From Nymphaea colorata (taxonomy: Eukaryota; Streptophyta; Magnoliopsida; Nymphaeales; Nymphaeaceae), in assembly GCF_008831285.2 (NCBI RefSeq), contig NC_045142.1, forward strand, positions 15,751,354-15,815,353: a stretch of DNA of 64,000 nucleotides, written 5' to 3'. Made by a program: the position numbers and the translations under genes. Positions 35,701 through 44,960 of the stretch are shown here, piece by piece. Numbering within the stretch: the first letter of the stretch is position 1; every line of letters begins with the position of its first letter. A model generated the notes under the pieces. The model saw only the letters and a list, made by a program, of their open reading frames with translations, was not told where the DNA came from and did not search any database.

Positions 35701-35792
35701 ATCCAGCACTCATTTTGTCAGGTGCAATGTGTGGGAAGGGTCCAAGAAATGAACTAAAGGTCAACGATAATGCTGAAGATGGTTCTTTTTGA
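23993..35792 (+). CDS. CRS2-associated factor (CAF1/CAF2-type CRM protein), 3' part of a split gene
   Basis: Five exons are visible: 23993-24218, 31273-31400, 34464-34581, 34683-34763 and 35518-35792. All have GT/AG borders and the reading frame is continuous through every junction. The family is chloroplast-targeted, binds CRS2 (a peptidyl-tRNA-hydrolase-like protein) and promotes splicing of subsets of group II introns. The exons cover the end of CRM domain 1 ([14 protein letters not shown]), a linker ([16 protein letters not shown]), CRM domain 2 ([17 protein letters not shown] to ILMWRGKDW) and the C-terminal tail, ending at TGA 35792. The 5' exons with the transit peptide and most of CRM domain 1 are not found in the window. 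The first visible intron is 7.05 kb and carries a copia element. Whether it is CAF1 or CAF2 cannot be settled from this part. Confidence 0.9.
24432..25340 (-). pseudogene. Copia gag-protease to pre-integrase fragment
   Basis: Minus-strand remains of a different copia lineage. A late gag segment (AKELEDNS near 25100), a protease segment reading [15 protein letters not shown] (about 24855-24920, the usual DSGA replaced by DCGV) and [19 protein letters not shown], then a GAG-pre-integrase [10 protein letters not shown] at about 24510-24480. No LTRs are seen. Frames are broken. It lies just left of the element D insertion point. Confidence 0.75.
25364..25368. repeat. Target site duplication of element D, left copy
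   Basis: GGAAC, repeated at 30512-30516 directly after the right LTR. Confidence 0.95.
25369..25646 (+). repeat. 5' LTR of element D
   Basis: 278 bp, TGTTAACA...TCTACA. It carries a perfect 24-bp palindrome centred on GGATCC (25392-25415), then a hairpin with stem GGGTACCGAG/CTCGGTACCC and a 5-nt loop (25427-25451). Confidence 0.97.
25647..25659 (+). promoter_or_regulatory. Primer-binding site of element D
   Basis: TGGTATCAGAGCC directly after the LTR; initiator-Met tRNA priming site. Confidence 0.95.
25660..25946 (+). other. Leader of element D
   Basis: Between the primer site and the gag start. It is strikingly rich in CCGCCG/GCCGCC units, unlike the AT-rich surroundings. The open frame extends back into the LTR, but the arginine/alanine-rich reading is most likely untranslated leader because the homologous proteins begin at 25947. 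Confidence 0.7.
25947..30239 (+). pseudogene. Element D gag-pol polyprotein, 1430 codons with one stop
   Basis: The start is ATG 25947 (MAEEMSLK). Gag has a UBN2-type core and a zinc knuckle [14 protein letters not shown] from residue 253. The protease site [11 protein letters not shown] has its Asp at residue 356. Integrase shows D551 (HSDVWGP), D614 (FRTDN) and E650 (GVAERKN), spaced DD35E. Reverse transcriptase has YVDD at 1109-1112, followed by RNase H. Defects: the integrase HHCC zinc site reads YEVC where B has CEVC (Tyr codon 27507-27509); an in-frame TAG ends the frame at 29732, in place of a segment that is 6 bp longer in B; and RNase H reads CNN instead of CDN (29994-29996), losing a catalytic aspartate. 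The rest is open. Confidence 0.94.
30234..30511 (+). repeat. 3' LTR of element D
   Basis: 278 bp, one difference from the 5' copy, starting after the polypurine tract and ending TCTACA before GGAAC (30512-30516). Confidence 0.97.
30512..31272 (+). other. Remainder of the CAF intron after element D
   Basis: AT-rich, with no gene or element recognised. It ends in the pyrimidine-rich acceptor CCTTCCTTACAG. Confidence 0.6.
31273..31400 (+). CDS. CAF exon b: first half of CRM domain 2
   Basis: 128 nt. It reads (A)[18 protein letters not shown] then [22 protein letters not shown] and ends in phase 0 at donor ATG|GTTAGT. The YKKLGAKL segment is the helix before the conserved [11 protein letters not shown] strand, which the next exon supplies directly. 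Confidence 0.92.
31401..34463 (+). other. Intron of 3.06 kb
   Basis: No gene inside. It contains a (TA)n/(GATA)n microsatellite at 32710-32773, T-rich stretches and a palindromic TATCG/CGATA-rich patch at about 33650-33800. It ends in the acceptor CGTGGCCAG. Confidence 0.75.
32710..32773. repeat. (TA)n followed by (GATA)n microsatellite
   Basis: About 42 bp of TA alternation, then about five GATA units, inside a CAF intron. Confidence 0.95.
34464..34581 (+). CDS. CAF exon c: second half of CRM domain 2
   Basis: 118 nt reading [20 protein letters not shown] then [20 protein letters not shown]. Donor GCTG|GTAATG leaves one base that joins the next exon in frame. The uninterrupted reading beyond the donor turns hydrophobic and unrelated, which supports splicing here. 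Confidence 0.9.
34683..34763 (+). CDS. CAF exon d: acidic linker
   Basis: 81 nt between acceptor AATTGCAG and donor CAAG|GTGTGT. It encodes an acidic linker, [20 protein letters not shown] and on. Phase 1 at both ends, consistent with exons c and e. The domain is not conserved, so the call rests on frame and splice sites. Confidence 0.8.
35518..35792 (+). CDS. CAF exon e: C-terminal region and stop
   Basis: 275 nt from acceptor AATTGCAG at 35517 to TGA at 35792. It reads [20 protein letters not shown] then [20 protein letters not shown] and [11 protein letters not shown], the C-terminal segment (LWK/Q-RA-ES-KA, E-D-LD--LL-KVE) that follows CRM domain 2 in CAF proteins. The end is hydrophilic. 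Confidence 0.9.
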
Positions 35793-36647
35793 GACTGGTG
35801 GTACTGGTGGAGCAAATAACCTATATTCGGAGATATATAACAATTGGTTTCACTTTCTTGCCAATTGTCTTGTGAAAAGGTCCCTAGAAATTTGGCTGTG
35901 TGATTGGCTGATGTAAGTGATGACATCCTTCATGATGATCGTGATGGATCTATTAGCAGGTATGTCTGGACTGATTGATGAGATACTGGCCTAGCTACAG
36001 CAGGTCTCCTAATGCCTGTTATCATCACAACTCATGACAAGTTTACGCTGGTGTTGACTGATTTATCCCGTCTCAGAATGAATGCCGGTTGCTTTGTTGA
36101 CCTTGAAATATCATGGTAACCCATGATGTTCTACTAGTGACTAGTCAAATGTCTAAACTCTGTACATATTGGGAAAGCCATTCTGGTCAACAAAGTAGAT
36201 AACAGGATGGACAAGTTACCTATTTCTGTTTTAGGCGGTTGACTACACAGGTGTTTATTTTTTTAATGTATATGTATTGTGGAACGACTCTGAACATCAC
36301 TTATTCATTACTACAAATTTGTGACCACAATAAAGATGCTTTGTTAAAATGTAGTTGCACTCATCTTAAGCTGCGTCCCCTGTAGTTTGAAGTACTCCTA
36401 CCAAAAAGCACTAAGGAAAACCGAGTCACGGTCACTTACAATGGAACGTGGCATAGTGAGAGATGCTAACAGATTCTTCTATTTGGATACATCCCTTCCC
36501 ACTATAATAGTTAAAAAGCATTTGAAGTTAAACCAGAAATACCTCTACAAGATTACTTTTATAACAGGTAGGCACTGGATCCTCAGTCAAAGGAGGAAGA
36601 GATTCAAAGGAATTCTTCCTTGGAAAATAATGAGAATGGGCATATGA
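35793..36647 (+). other. CAF 3' UTR region and intergenic spacer
   Basis: No further coding sequence. A canonical AATAAA at 36329-36334 is a candidate poly(A) signal, giving a 3' UTR of roughly 550 nt. Beyond it no gene is recognised until the gypsy fragment. Confidence 0.55.
36329..36334 (+). terminator. Candidate poly(A) signal of the CAF gene
   Basis: AATAAA about 540 nt after the stop codon, in AT-rich context. Plant poly(A) signals are loose, so this is a suggestion only. Confidence 0.35.
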
Positions 36648-37368
36648 CTACTCTCCTATCTTAGGAAAAATAAAATCCCCATGAGAATCCAGATCTACAT
36701 CCGGGCTATCCTCTACTTCATACAAATCATATACGATAGATGTCATAAACTCTTCAATTGTTTCTTCCATAATATTTTCAACTATGTCAATCTGATAGCA
36801 TGTCTCATTGCCTATTGGACTCATAGCTGCATTAAATACATCCAATCTCACCTTCTTGACACCAAAACAATTAACCATTACTCCGATGCAAAAGTTGATA
36901 TACACATTGGTAGTAGCAAAAAATGGTCTACCAAGAGTAATGAGAGTCTGCCTTTGTGCATCTACACCCTCCATATCCAAGATAACAAACTCAACTAGAA
37001 AATAAAAGTCTTCAATCTTCAGTAGCACATCTTTCAAAATTCCTTGTGGAATCTTAGTTGATTTTTCTACTAGTTTGATTGTCATTGATGTTGGTTCCAT
37101 CTCTCCAAGTTGAAGTGTGTCATAAAAGAAACCTAATAGAACATTTACACTTATCCCAAATCTAGCAAAGCTCATTCAATTTGAATGTTGCCAATGCCAA
37201 AAAGAATAATAGAGCCACCAGGCTCTTTGAGCTTAGATGGAGTCTTCTATAGGAGCACCTGATTCCCTACTTGTGCAATAAGACCTTGGTCGGATTCTCT
37301 CAAGATCTTCTTTTCTAAATGCAAAGTCCTTTCAGACACTTAGCATACAAAGACACTTGTCTAATGGC
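36648..37368 (-). pseudogene. Ty3/gypsy element K: aspartic protease fragment
   Basis: Minus strand. Reading from high to low coordinates: QVSLYAKCLKGLC (gag-protease linker), KLKEPGGSIILFGIGN, an active-site region ALLDLGISVN (usual DLGAS), GEMEPTSMTIKL, GILKDVLLKIEDFYFLVEFVILDMEG and LGRPFFATT. This is the retropepsin region of plant gypsy (Athila/Tat-like) polyproteins. It has an in-frame stop just before the active site. The same fragment resumes beyond element E at 44682. Confidence 0.85.
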
Positions 37369-37658
37369 TATAAGTTTTGATGGATCAAACTAGAGTCCTC
37401 ACCGCAGCACTATTCCAGTAGCAATATACCTTGAAGAAGACTTTAGAGAAGTCAGGAGGAAAACATCTTCTTCTTACCAGCTATTCAGCCCTAGATTGCA
37501 TAGCATACATATACCCTCACAAGTTGTGTATTAATCTACATAGTTACACAAAATTATAGATGACTCCATTATGACAAATTAATGGCACGTGAGAAAAGTT
37601 AGCCCAAACCAAATGTATTGGGATCTAGATCTGAACCCATTGGGGCCACCTCCTAACA
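37369..37658 (-). repeat. 3' LTR of element E
   Basis: About 290 bp, aligned end to end with 44389-44681 (shared blocks TAGAGTCCTCACC, CCTAGATTGCATA, ACAAATTAATGGC and the end TCCTAACA) but with many differences and indels. Confidence 0.85.
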
Positions 37659-37670
37659 CCCTCCCTCAAG

Positions 37671-37939
37671 TTGTACATGATCTTTTACCATGCACAACTC
37701 GCCTTGTGGGAACCATAATTGGTGATTGGTTAGTCCCTTGGTAAGGAGATTAGAAACTTGATTATCCGTTTGACAATGTCATGGTTCAATCTCCTTATTC
37801 TCGACCTTTTGCGAAACAAAATGCTGATCAATTTCAATGTGTTTGATCATGCTATGAAGAATCGGATTAAAGTTATGTTGATAGCACTTCAGTTGTTGCA
37901 TAATGGGGAGGATCAAATGATTAATTCTCCTAATTCTCC
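37671..37939 (-). pseudogene. Element E RNase H C-terminal tail
   Basis: Minus-strand reading includes KHIEIDQHFVSQKVENKEIE and VSNLLTKGLT, the copia RNase H tail (KHIEID-HFVR...DxxTKAL). It joins across solo LTR F to the segment at 41112. Confidence 0.75.
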
Positions 37940-38496
37940 TGTTTGCATCCCCAATTCTTTTTTTGGTTTTTGGAGTGCTCGAGAAAAATGAGGTTTTGTT
38001 ATGAAAATAAAAGAGAAAGGGATTTGCCCGTGATACAAGGATTGACCATTTCTGACGCCCATACCGAGGGTAATTAATTCAAGGGCTATACTTATTCTTA
38101 ATGTATTTCTTTTCACTTAAACATCATTTTCATGCTAAATGTGGTGTTGTGTTTGAGAAAATATTGAAGATTTGATGTTTCAAACTTTTGAAAAAGTTTT
38201 TGAAGAATCATTTGAGAATGTAAAAATTTTGATTTGAGAATAAATTGAATTGAGAAATCTTTACAATACCATTTAGAAAGCTTGGAAAATCATTTTGAAG
38301 TGGAATTAGTGTTCTTTTAAGAATTTAAGTAGGTTTGAGGTTTTGCTATAATTCAGTTACTACCTAGTTAGAGCTTCATCTCATCTTGCTTAAGTTCTTT
38401 TCGAGAAGTACTTGTGACTATAAGTGATGTTAAATGAGGTTGCATGTATGAATGCATTGATCTTACATGATTAGAAGTGAATAATTCATTTCTACC

Positions 38497-38845
38497 ATAA
38501 CATTCGTCTAAAAGCATTCATACCATCACATACATCTAAGTTTTTCATTTTTTATTTATAAGATTGTCTTAAATATTGTTATGAAAAAAATGTTTTTGAA
38601 AATGGAATGTGGTTGTAGACCATCAAGTATGATTCTAATATTGGGTTATTACTCTCATAGAAAGAAAGATCTTTCTAAAAGCATAACATTCGTCTAAAAG
38701 CATTCATACCATCACATACATCTAAGTTTTTCATTTTTTATTTATAAGATTGTCGTAAATATTGTTATGAAAAATATGTATGTTTTTGAAAATGGAATGA
38801 GGTTGTAGACCATCTAGTATGATTCTAATATTAAATCATTACTCT
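38497..38845. repeat. Tandem duplication, period about 186 bp, inside F
   Basis: The block beginning ATAACATTCGTCTAAAAGCA at 38497 recurs at 38683 with few differences through ATGATTCTAATATT. Two copies. Confidence 0.85.
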
Positions 38846-39347
38846 CAAAAAAGTTAAAACCTTATATCTTTGGAGAGAAATGTCTAAAAGAATGGAAAAG
38901 ATGAAATACTCTCATAGAAAGAAAGAGAGAGAAAAAGAGATTTCAAAGATCACTAAATGAAAGATTTTAAAAGATGGGGAGATACATATCTTTATATGTA
39001 TTTTATATGTGTATACATATATGTATATATGTATACATATAAGTACACATATGTATGTGAAAGCTTTTGAAAATGAAGTATTAACTTAAATAGAGAAAAA
39101 AAAAGTTCTTAAAAGAGAGAGAGAGAAATGCACATATACGTATACATACTATCACCATATACATATATGAAAGTTTATAAAAAGAGGCTATTGATTTGAA
39201 GAGAAAGAGAGATTTTAGAAAAAAATAAATAAGTAAATAAATAAATAAATAAATATATATATATATATAAAAGAAATTTATTAGGAGAAGACATTTAACT
39301 TGAAGAGAGATATAAAAGATTCTAAAGAGAGAAAATAGAACACACAC

Positions 39348-39464
<117 letters not shown>

Positions 39465-40429
39465 TTCTTGTGTATATGAAAATTTGTAAAATAAAATATG
39501 AAAACATAGGAAGAGAATGATAAAGAACATCATCATGTGCACATATACATATATAACATGTATATATGTATGTGTCTTCATGAAATTAAAAATCAAGAAA
39601 TGACTTAAAATATCTGTCTTCAATTTTTTGGTAGGGTGGAGAGGAATTTGAGTTCATGCAAGAGCCTAAGCTAAGTCTCCAAAGCCGCATTAGGGAGGGT
39701 TCTTGCTTTCAAAAATATTTTGAAAATATGATTCTAAATATTTTTATATGTGAACATGAAAAACATTATTAGTTTGTTGGCTACAAGAAAATATATTTCT
39801 TCTACCATTGGGTATAGAAGAAAATCAAACATACATGAAATAAAGAACAACATATAAAAGCACTCATTGGGGTCCCTAATCGAGATTGAGAAAGAAACTA
39901 AGCGTGAGAATGACATGAAGAATGCATATTAAGATGTACAAATTCGTGAGAGGCTTTATCGGTTGGACAAGTCACAACTTCAAAAATCAACATAATAATG
40001 AAAAGATCTCAACCCAAAAGACTCATTTTTGTCATACATTTGCATATCAATTAAGGAAAAGTAATACATCAAGCAGGAGTATCACTTCAAGCATAAATGG
40101 TGAGTAAGACAATACAACAAGCGTATTTTTGGAGATAAATGAAGAAATGAAATTTATTTTACATTGCTTATACTCCTGGTGCACTCAAGATGTAGCTCTC
40201 AACTCCAGATAGAAAATCTTTAGAGCTTTCTTGCATGGCCATAGGGAGATAGCAAGGGAAAACAAAAACGAAAACAAGAAGAGGATTACATACCTCTAAT
40301 GTCATTTCATGCTCTCTTGAAGAGTAGGAACTTGAAGAAGAAGAAGAAAAGAAGAGAGAAATGGAGAAGAAAATTCTAAATCTTCAAGTGAAGAAGCATT
40401 AGAAATTTCTCAAGGGTTAGCCCATGATC

Positions 40430-40590
40430 AAGAGGGAGGATTGTGGGGGTATTTATAGAGATTGTTGGAGCCAAAATTTAAAATTTGAAATTCAAAATTT
40501 GAATTCAAGAGGGAAGATTGTGGGGGTATTTATAGAGAGTTTTGGAGCCAAAATTCAAAATTTGAATTCAAGATTTGAAAATAAAAGGGT
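40430..40590. repeat. Tandem duplication, period 77 bp, inside F
   Basis: TTGTGGGGGTATTTATAGAG at 40441 recurs at 40518, followed by the same GGAGCCAAAATT segment. Confidence 0.8.
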
Positions 40591-41111
40591 TGTTAGTATA
40601 GAACTATTTTTTATTTAAAATATGTATAAAAAATGTTTGTTGTTACAAATGGGTGGGCCAACTCCGTTTTGAGTAACTCTAGGTTTGTTTTAAATTCAGA
40701 TTGGGTTCAATTGGTCGTCAACGCATTCTAGTGAGCGATTTAGGCTGAAAAATGCATCTTAGCACGAGAACGAAACATAAAACAAAGGAAAAATTCATGC
40801 ACGCGCGCCGTGCTCATAAATTCAAATCTTGTTGTTTTGATTTCAGCTTTGGAATCTAAGTTTGGAATTCTTGATTTGGATTTAAACTTGGATTTTGGAT
40901 TTGAATCTTGTGTCTAAGGTTGGGTTTGAATTTGAATTTTGTGTTTGGGTTTGGACAACGGTTTAGAAATTCATTTTGGATCGAATAGTCACAAATTTAT
41001 TTTGGGTCTAGGATTGGGATAAAGGCCCAGGAATTCAACCCAAATGACATAATTGAGATTTGAGTGAAAATAAAATGCACTCCCCTTTTGAAAAACTTTG
41101 GGGTGATAACA

Positions 41112-43205
41112 TCACCCAATAAATTCCTCACTCAAATAAGCTGTCTCAGCTGCCATAACTCTGTATTTTGCGTTCATGCTAGACCAAGATATGGTCTTCT
41201 ATTTCCTACTACTCTAACATGTAAATTATTTTCCAATAAAAACACAATAACTTGACACTGATCTTCTCTCATCAAGATCTCCAGCCAGTATGCATCGGTA
41301 TAAGTAACAAGTTCATGTCTCTTGTAGCTCGGCTGCCATAACTCTGTATTTTGCGTTCATGCTAGACCGAGATATGGTCTTCTATTTCCTACTACTCTAA
41401 GATGTAAATTATTTTCCAATAAAAACACATTAACTTGACACTGATCTTCTCTCATCAAGATCTCCAGCCAGTATGCATCGGTATAAGTAACAAGTTCATG
41501 TCTCTTGTAGACGTACTGATTTTTTTTTGTAAACTAGACTGTCTCTTATTGTTCCCTTCAAATATCTGAAAATCCTTTTGACAACATCCATGTGGCTCTC
41601 CCTAACTGCATGCATGAATTGGGTCACTTGGTTTATGGAGTAAACAATGTCAGGTTTGGTAATTGTAAGATATTGTATCATAAAAAATATTAAGTTATTG
41701 AGTAGGTTCATTATATAACTATATCTTCTGAACTCAACTTCTGTTTCAATACACTAGGATTGCTAACAGGCTTGCAATCAGTCATCCATGTCTTGCTTAA
41801 GAAGTCTAGAGTATATTTTTGTTGTGTCAATGTCAAATGATCATGTTGTCTATCAACTTCCACTCTTACAAAATATCGCAACACCCCTAAATTTTTCATC
41901 TTGAAACCAAGTAGATATGTTATTGTTTTCGTAAATAAACAAAGAATGATTAAGAGAACTTTTACGAAAGCCACATCTATAGATTTTTTAGGAAGAACTA
42001 TCAAACCATGATAGTGAAGCTTGTTTTAAACCATAAAGAGATTCACATAAGACCATAAAGATATTTACATAATCTACACACCCGCTTTGTAGGATCCTAT
42101 TCAGCATAGCATGGTGGTTGTTCCATGCATATTTATTTCAAGTCTCCATGTAAGAAGACAATTTTAACATCAAATTGACTAAGTCTCCAACCATGGTCAA
42201 CAACCAATGATGTAATAATCTGCATCGTATCCATCTTAACCGCTAGACCAAAAGTCTCATCATAGTCTTGCCCAAACTGTTGCATGAAGCCTTTAGAAAC
42301 CAATTTGACTTTATACCTTTCAATGCTTCCATCTGATTTATATTTGAGTTTGTAAACCCATTACATTGTTTCCCTAGAGGTCTTGATCCCACTTCTCAAG
42401 TTTTGCATTCATGTAGGGCTTTCATCTCTTCATTCATAGCCTTTACCCATTGTTGAGACTTCTATGCTGATAATAAGAAGTAGGTTGTTCGTGCTCAAAA
42501 ATTTGAGTCATGAATAGTTGGAAATCCAAGAAGTTTTCATAATCGACCCATTGATCTATGAGAAGTTGAGCACGTTCATGTCTTACTGAATAACTAACTT
42601 TGTCATCTCATATGTCATGATTTCTTTGACCATAGATTAAACCTAAAATTCATTGAGGAGCAGCTCGTTTTATGTTAAAGTCATCACAGTGCTTTGTTCA
42701 TTCTGAGAGGGGATCATTGCTGGACTAAACATTTCCTGCATGTCCATTGACAAAAGGACATTAAGATGCATTTGATAGAGCTGCCCTGGACAAAAGCTTT
42801 GAACTTAACCAAAGATCATAAGTTTCATTTTGCAAGGAGAATGAATCAGCAGAAGCACATTCCTTATCAAAGTTGTTTTCATCAAACACTAAGTTCCACG
42901 AAGTCCATATTTGTTTCTTGCTCGGATCATAGGATCAAAATCTATTATACTCGTTTTGCATATCCAACAAACCTACACTTTGAAGTTTTGTCATGAAACT
43001 TATTTCTGAAGGATGAATCAATATGGACAGAGCAAACACATCCAAATACACAAAGGTCATTATAAGTGGGAGGTTCTCCATAAAGGACACCATACAAAGA
43101 CTTGTGGTCCAAGATGGTCATAGATAAATGATTTATAATGTAAACAACAGTGTGGAGGGCCTCTGTCCAAATGCTATTTGGTACCTTAGCATCATGCAAA
43201 ATACT
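41112..43205 (-). pseudogene. Element E integrase C-terminus, RT and RNase H
   Basis: Minus strand. Integrase C-terminal segment NSIWTEALHTVVYIINHLS with FGCVCSVHID and FVGYA (43199-42945), RT pieces (KAMNEEMKALHE near 42450, RYKVKLVSKGF near 42300), LRYFVRVEV and TLTQQKYTLDFLS (about 41900-41780) and YLTITKPDIVYSINQVTQFM (about 41670-41610). RNase H (SYCVFIGNN) is present in two tandem copies. Many stops and frameshifts; the RT YVDD box is not legible. Confidence 0.78.
41145..41510 (-). repeat. Tandem duplication of 183 bp within element E RNase H
   Basis: The two units end at 41327 and 41510 with the same TCTCTTGTAG, and both contain TGCCATAACTCTGTATTTTG (from 41151 and from 41334). Each encodes, on the minus strand, the RNase H TYTDA to SSMNAKYRVMAA segment. 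The copies differ at only a few bases. Confidence 0.92.
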
Positions 43206-44081
43206 TCATATTCTAGTTCGAGGCCATTTAGAATTTGTTGAACTTTATCATGATTTGAAACAACACTCCCAATCACAACAAGTTGATCCGTGATCTTTTT
43301 CATTTGAGCCAAATACTCCGTAACGGACTTTGACATTCTAGAATTCTCGCTTCAGTTGTAGGATTCGGGGCTTCAAAACTTGAGAGCACGTGTCTTCAAG
43401 AATATCACATAGTTGTGTTGCAGTAAGATCGTCAAAATGAGTAGCAAGTACCTCCTCTAAAGGTGTCTAAGTGATGTATGCCATGAGCGATTGATCTCTT
43501 TTCATCTATTTGACATATTTTGGGTTATGTTCCCTCATGATGAAGACCTCTTCTTTTGCGATCCTTGCTTTCCTATGAGACAAACTATAGTGTGCAGCGG
43601 AAGTCACATCTAGATGCCCAAACAAATTGTGGCTCCTTATAAAATGAACTATGTGTTGCTTCCAAGTCACATAATTTCTATTAGTAAGATTTTTGGACAA
43701 TAAGTTGGGTAAAAAAACTAGAAATGTTATTTGAAATAACATCCATAGATGAGACAAGAGGACAAAGAAAAGTTGTGAAAAGGCTGGCTGAAAATTTTTG
43801 AACAGAAATGGTAAATTGGCATGAGCAGTGACTAAAAACCCCTGCTTTTTTTTTGTTATTATTTTTTCTTTTAGCCGATTGGCAGTCTTGCAGGGTCTTG
43901 GGTCTTGTTGTGATGCGAGACAAATAATGACAAGGATGTTGTTATTGCAATAGGTTGAAATCACCTTTTTATTTAAAAAAAGGAATATATATGTGCTGAC
44001 TAAGGATAAGTAACAGTAGATATATTGACAAAAGGGAAGACGTTGAACATAAAAAGATAAGCTTAACAGTATGGAAATCAA
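43133..44081 (-). pseudogene. Element E gag remnant
   Basis: Minus-strand reading has NLTNRNYVTWKQHIVHFIRS, the plant copia gag N-terminal motif (L...NY..W), and further on SVTEYLAQMKKITDQLVVIG and KVQQILNGLELEYE (UBN2-type gag core). Directly after LEYE the sequence jumps into integrase C-terminal sequence, marking a deletion junction at about 43200. Long poly-A/T and hydrophobic stretches upstream look decayed. Confidence 0.8.
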
Positions 44082-44376
44082 AACCTACAAAAGAACAATT
44101 AGGAAGGATAAAGATTAAGGAACAGAGAGAAAAGAAAAATAGGTGTACAATTGACGTATTAAAGAAATATGGGTATAAGGACTGCTGTAATATTAACGTA
44201 GATTAGATAAGAGAATGGAGAGAAGAGAAAGTAAACAGAACTTGAGAGAAACAGAGGATATGAAAGGGAAGATTAGAAGAACAAAAGAAGGGGGAAGAAG
44301 GGATGATACTTATATATTTAGAAGAGTAAATCAGATTTCTTCGGCCATTCCTTTTGGAGAAAATCACCAAACCCTT

Positions 44377-44388
44377 GCTCTGATACCA
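44377..44388 (-). promoter_or_regulatory. Primer-binding site of element E
   Basis: GCTCTGATACCA on +, the complement of the initiator-Met tRNA priming site, directly left of the right LTR. Confidence 0.88.
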
Positions 44389-44681
44389 TTTAAATTTTGA
44401 TGGGTCAGTCTAGAGTCCTCACCACAGCACTGTCTTAGTAGTAGTATACCATGAGGGAGTCTTGGAAAAGTCGAAAGGAAGACACATTCTTCTTACGCAC
44501 TATTGAATCCTAGATTGCATAGGCATATACCAACCCCTACAAGATGTGTATTCCCCATAGTTACACAAAATTACAAAAGGTGCCATTAATGACAAATTAA
44601 TGGCCCATGAGATAAGTTTGCCCAGCCAAACATGTTTGGATCTGGATCCAAATCAAAATCCGTCTAGTTCACTTCCTAACA
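44389..44681 (-). repeat. 5' LTR of element E
   Basis: About 293 bp, partner of 37369-37658, ending TTCCTAACA at 44681. Confidence 0.85.
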
Positions 44682-44960
44682 ATTAATATTCTTGAAAAAT
44701 TCTAACATGACTTGCATCTTCAAATCATGCCTTGCAAGGTTGTAGGGCTCTCCAATGCTTTAGGGGAGGGTGATTTGTGGGTAATATTTGAAGAACCATT
44801 TCCTTGGTGAGAGGTCCCACCCTCTCCTTTCTAACAACTGAATCAAATGATCTCTACTTTAGTGATGATGAAAGTGAATATGAGGTAGCAACGTTTGGAG
44901 CAAAAGAGGAACTTTGCCTCTGCTCAGTCTCTGCTAGTGCCTATTTAGGCCTTGACCTCT
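44682..44960 (-). pseudogene. Gypsy element K: gag-side continuation
   Basis: On the minus strand the reading toward element E ends DLKMQVMLEFFKNIN. It continues on the far side of E as AIRQVSLYAKCLKG, as in plant gypsy polyproteins just before the protease. This shows that K was one piece before E landed in it. The gag side fades upstream and its end is not resolved. Confidence 0.6.
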
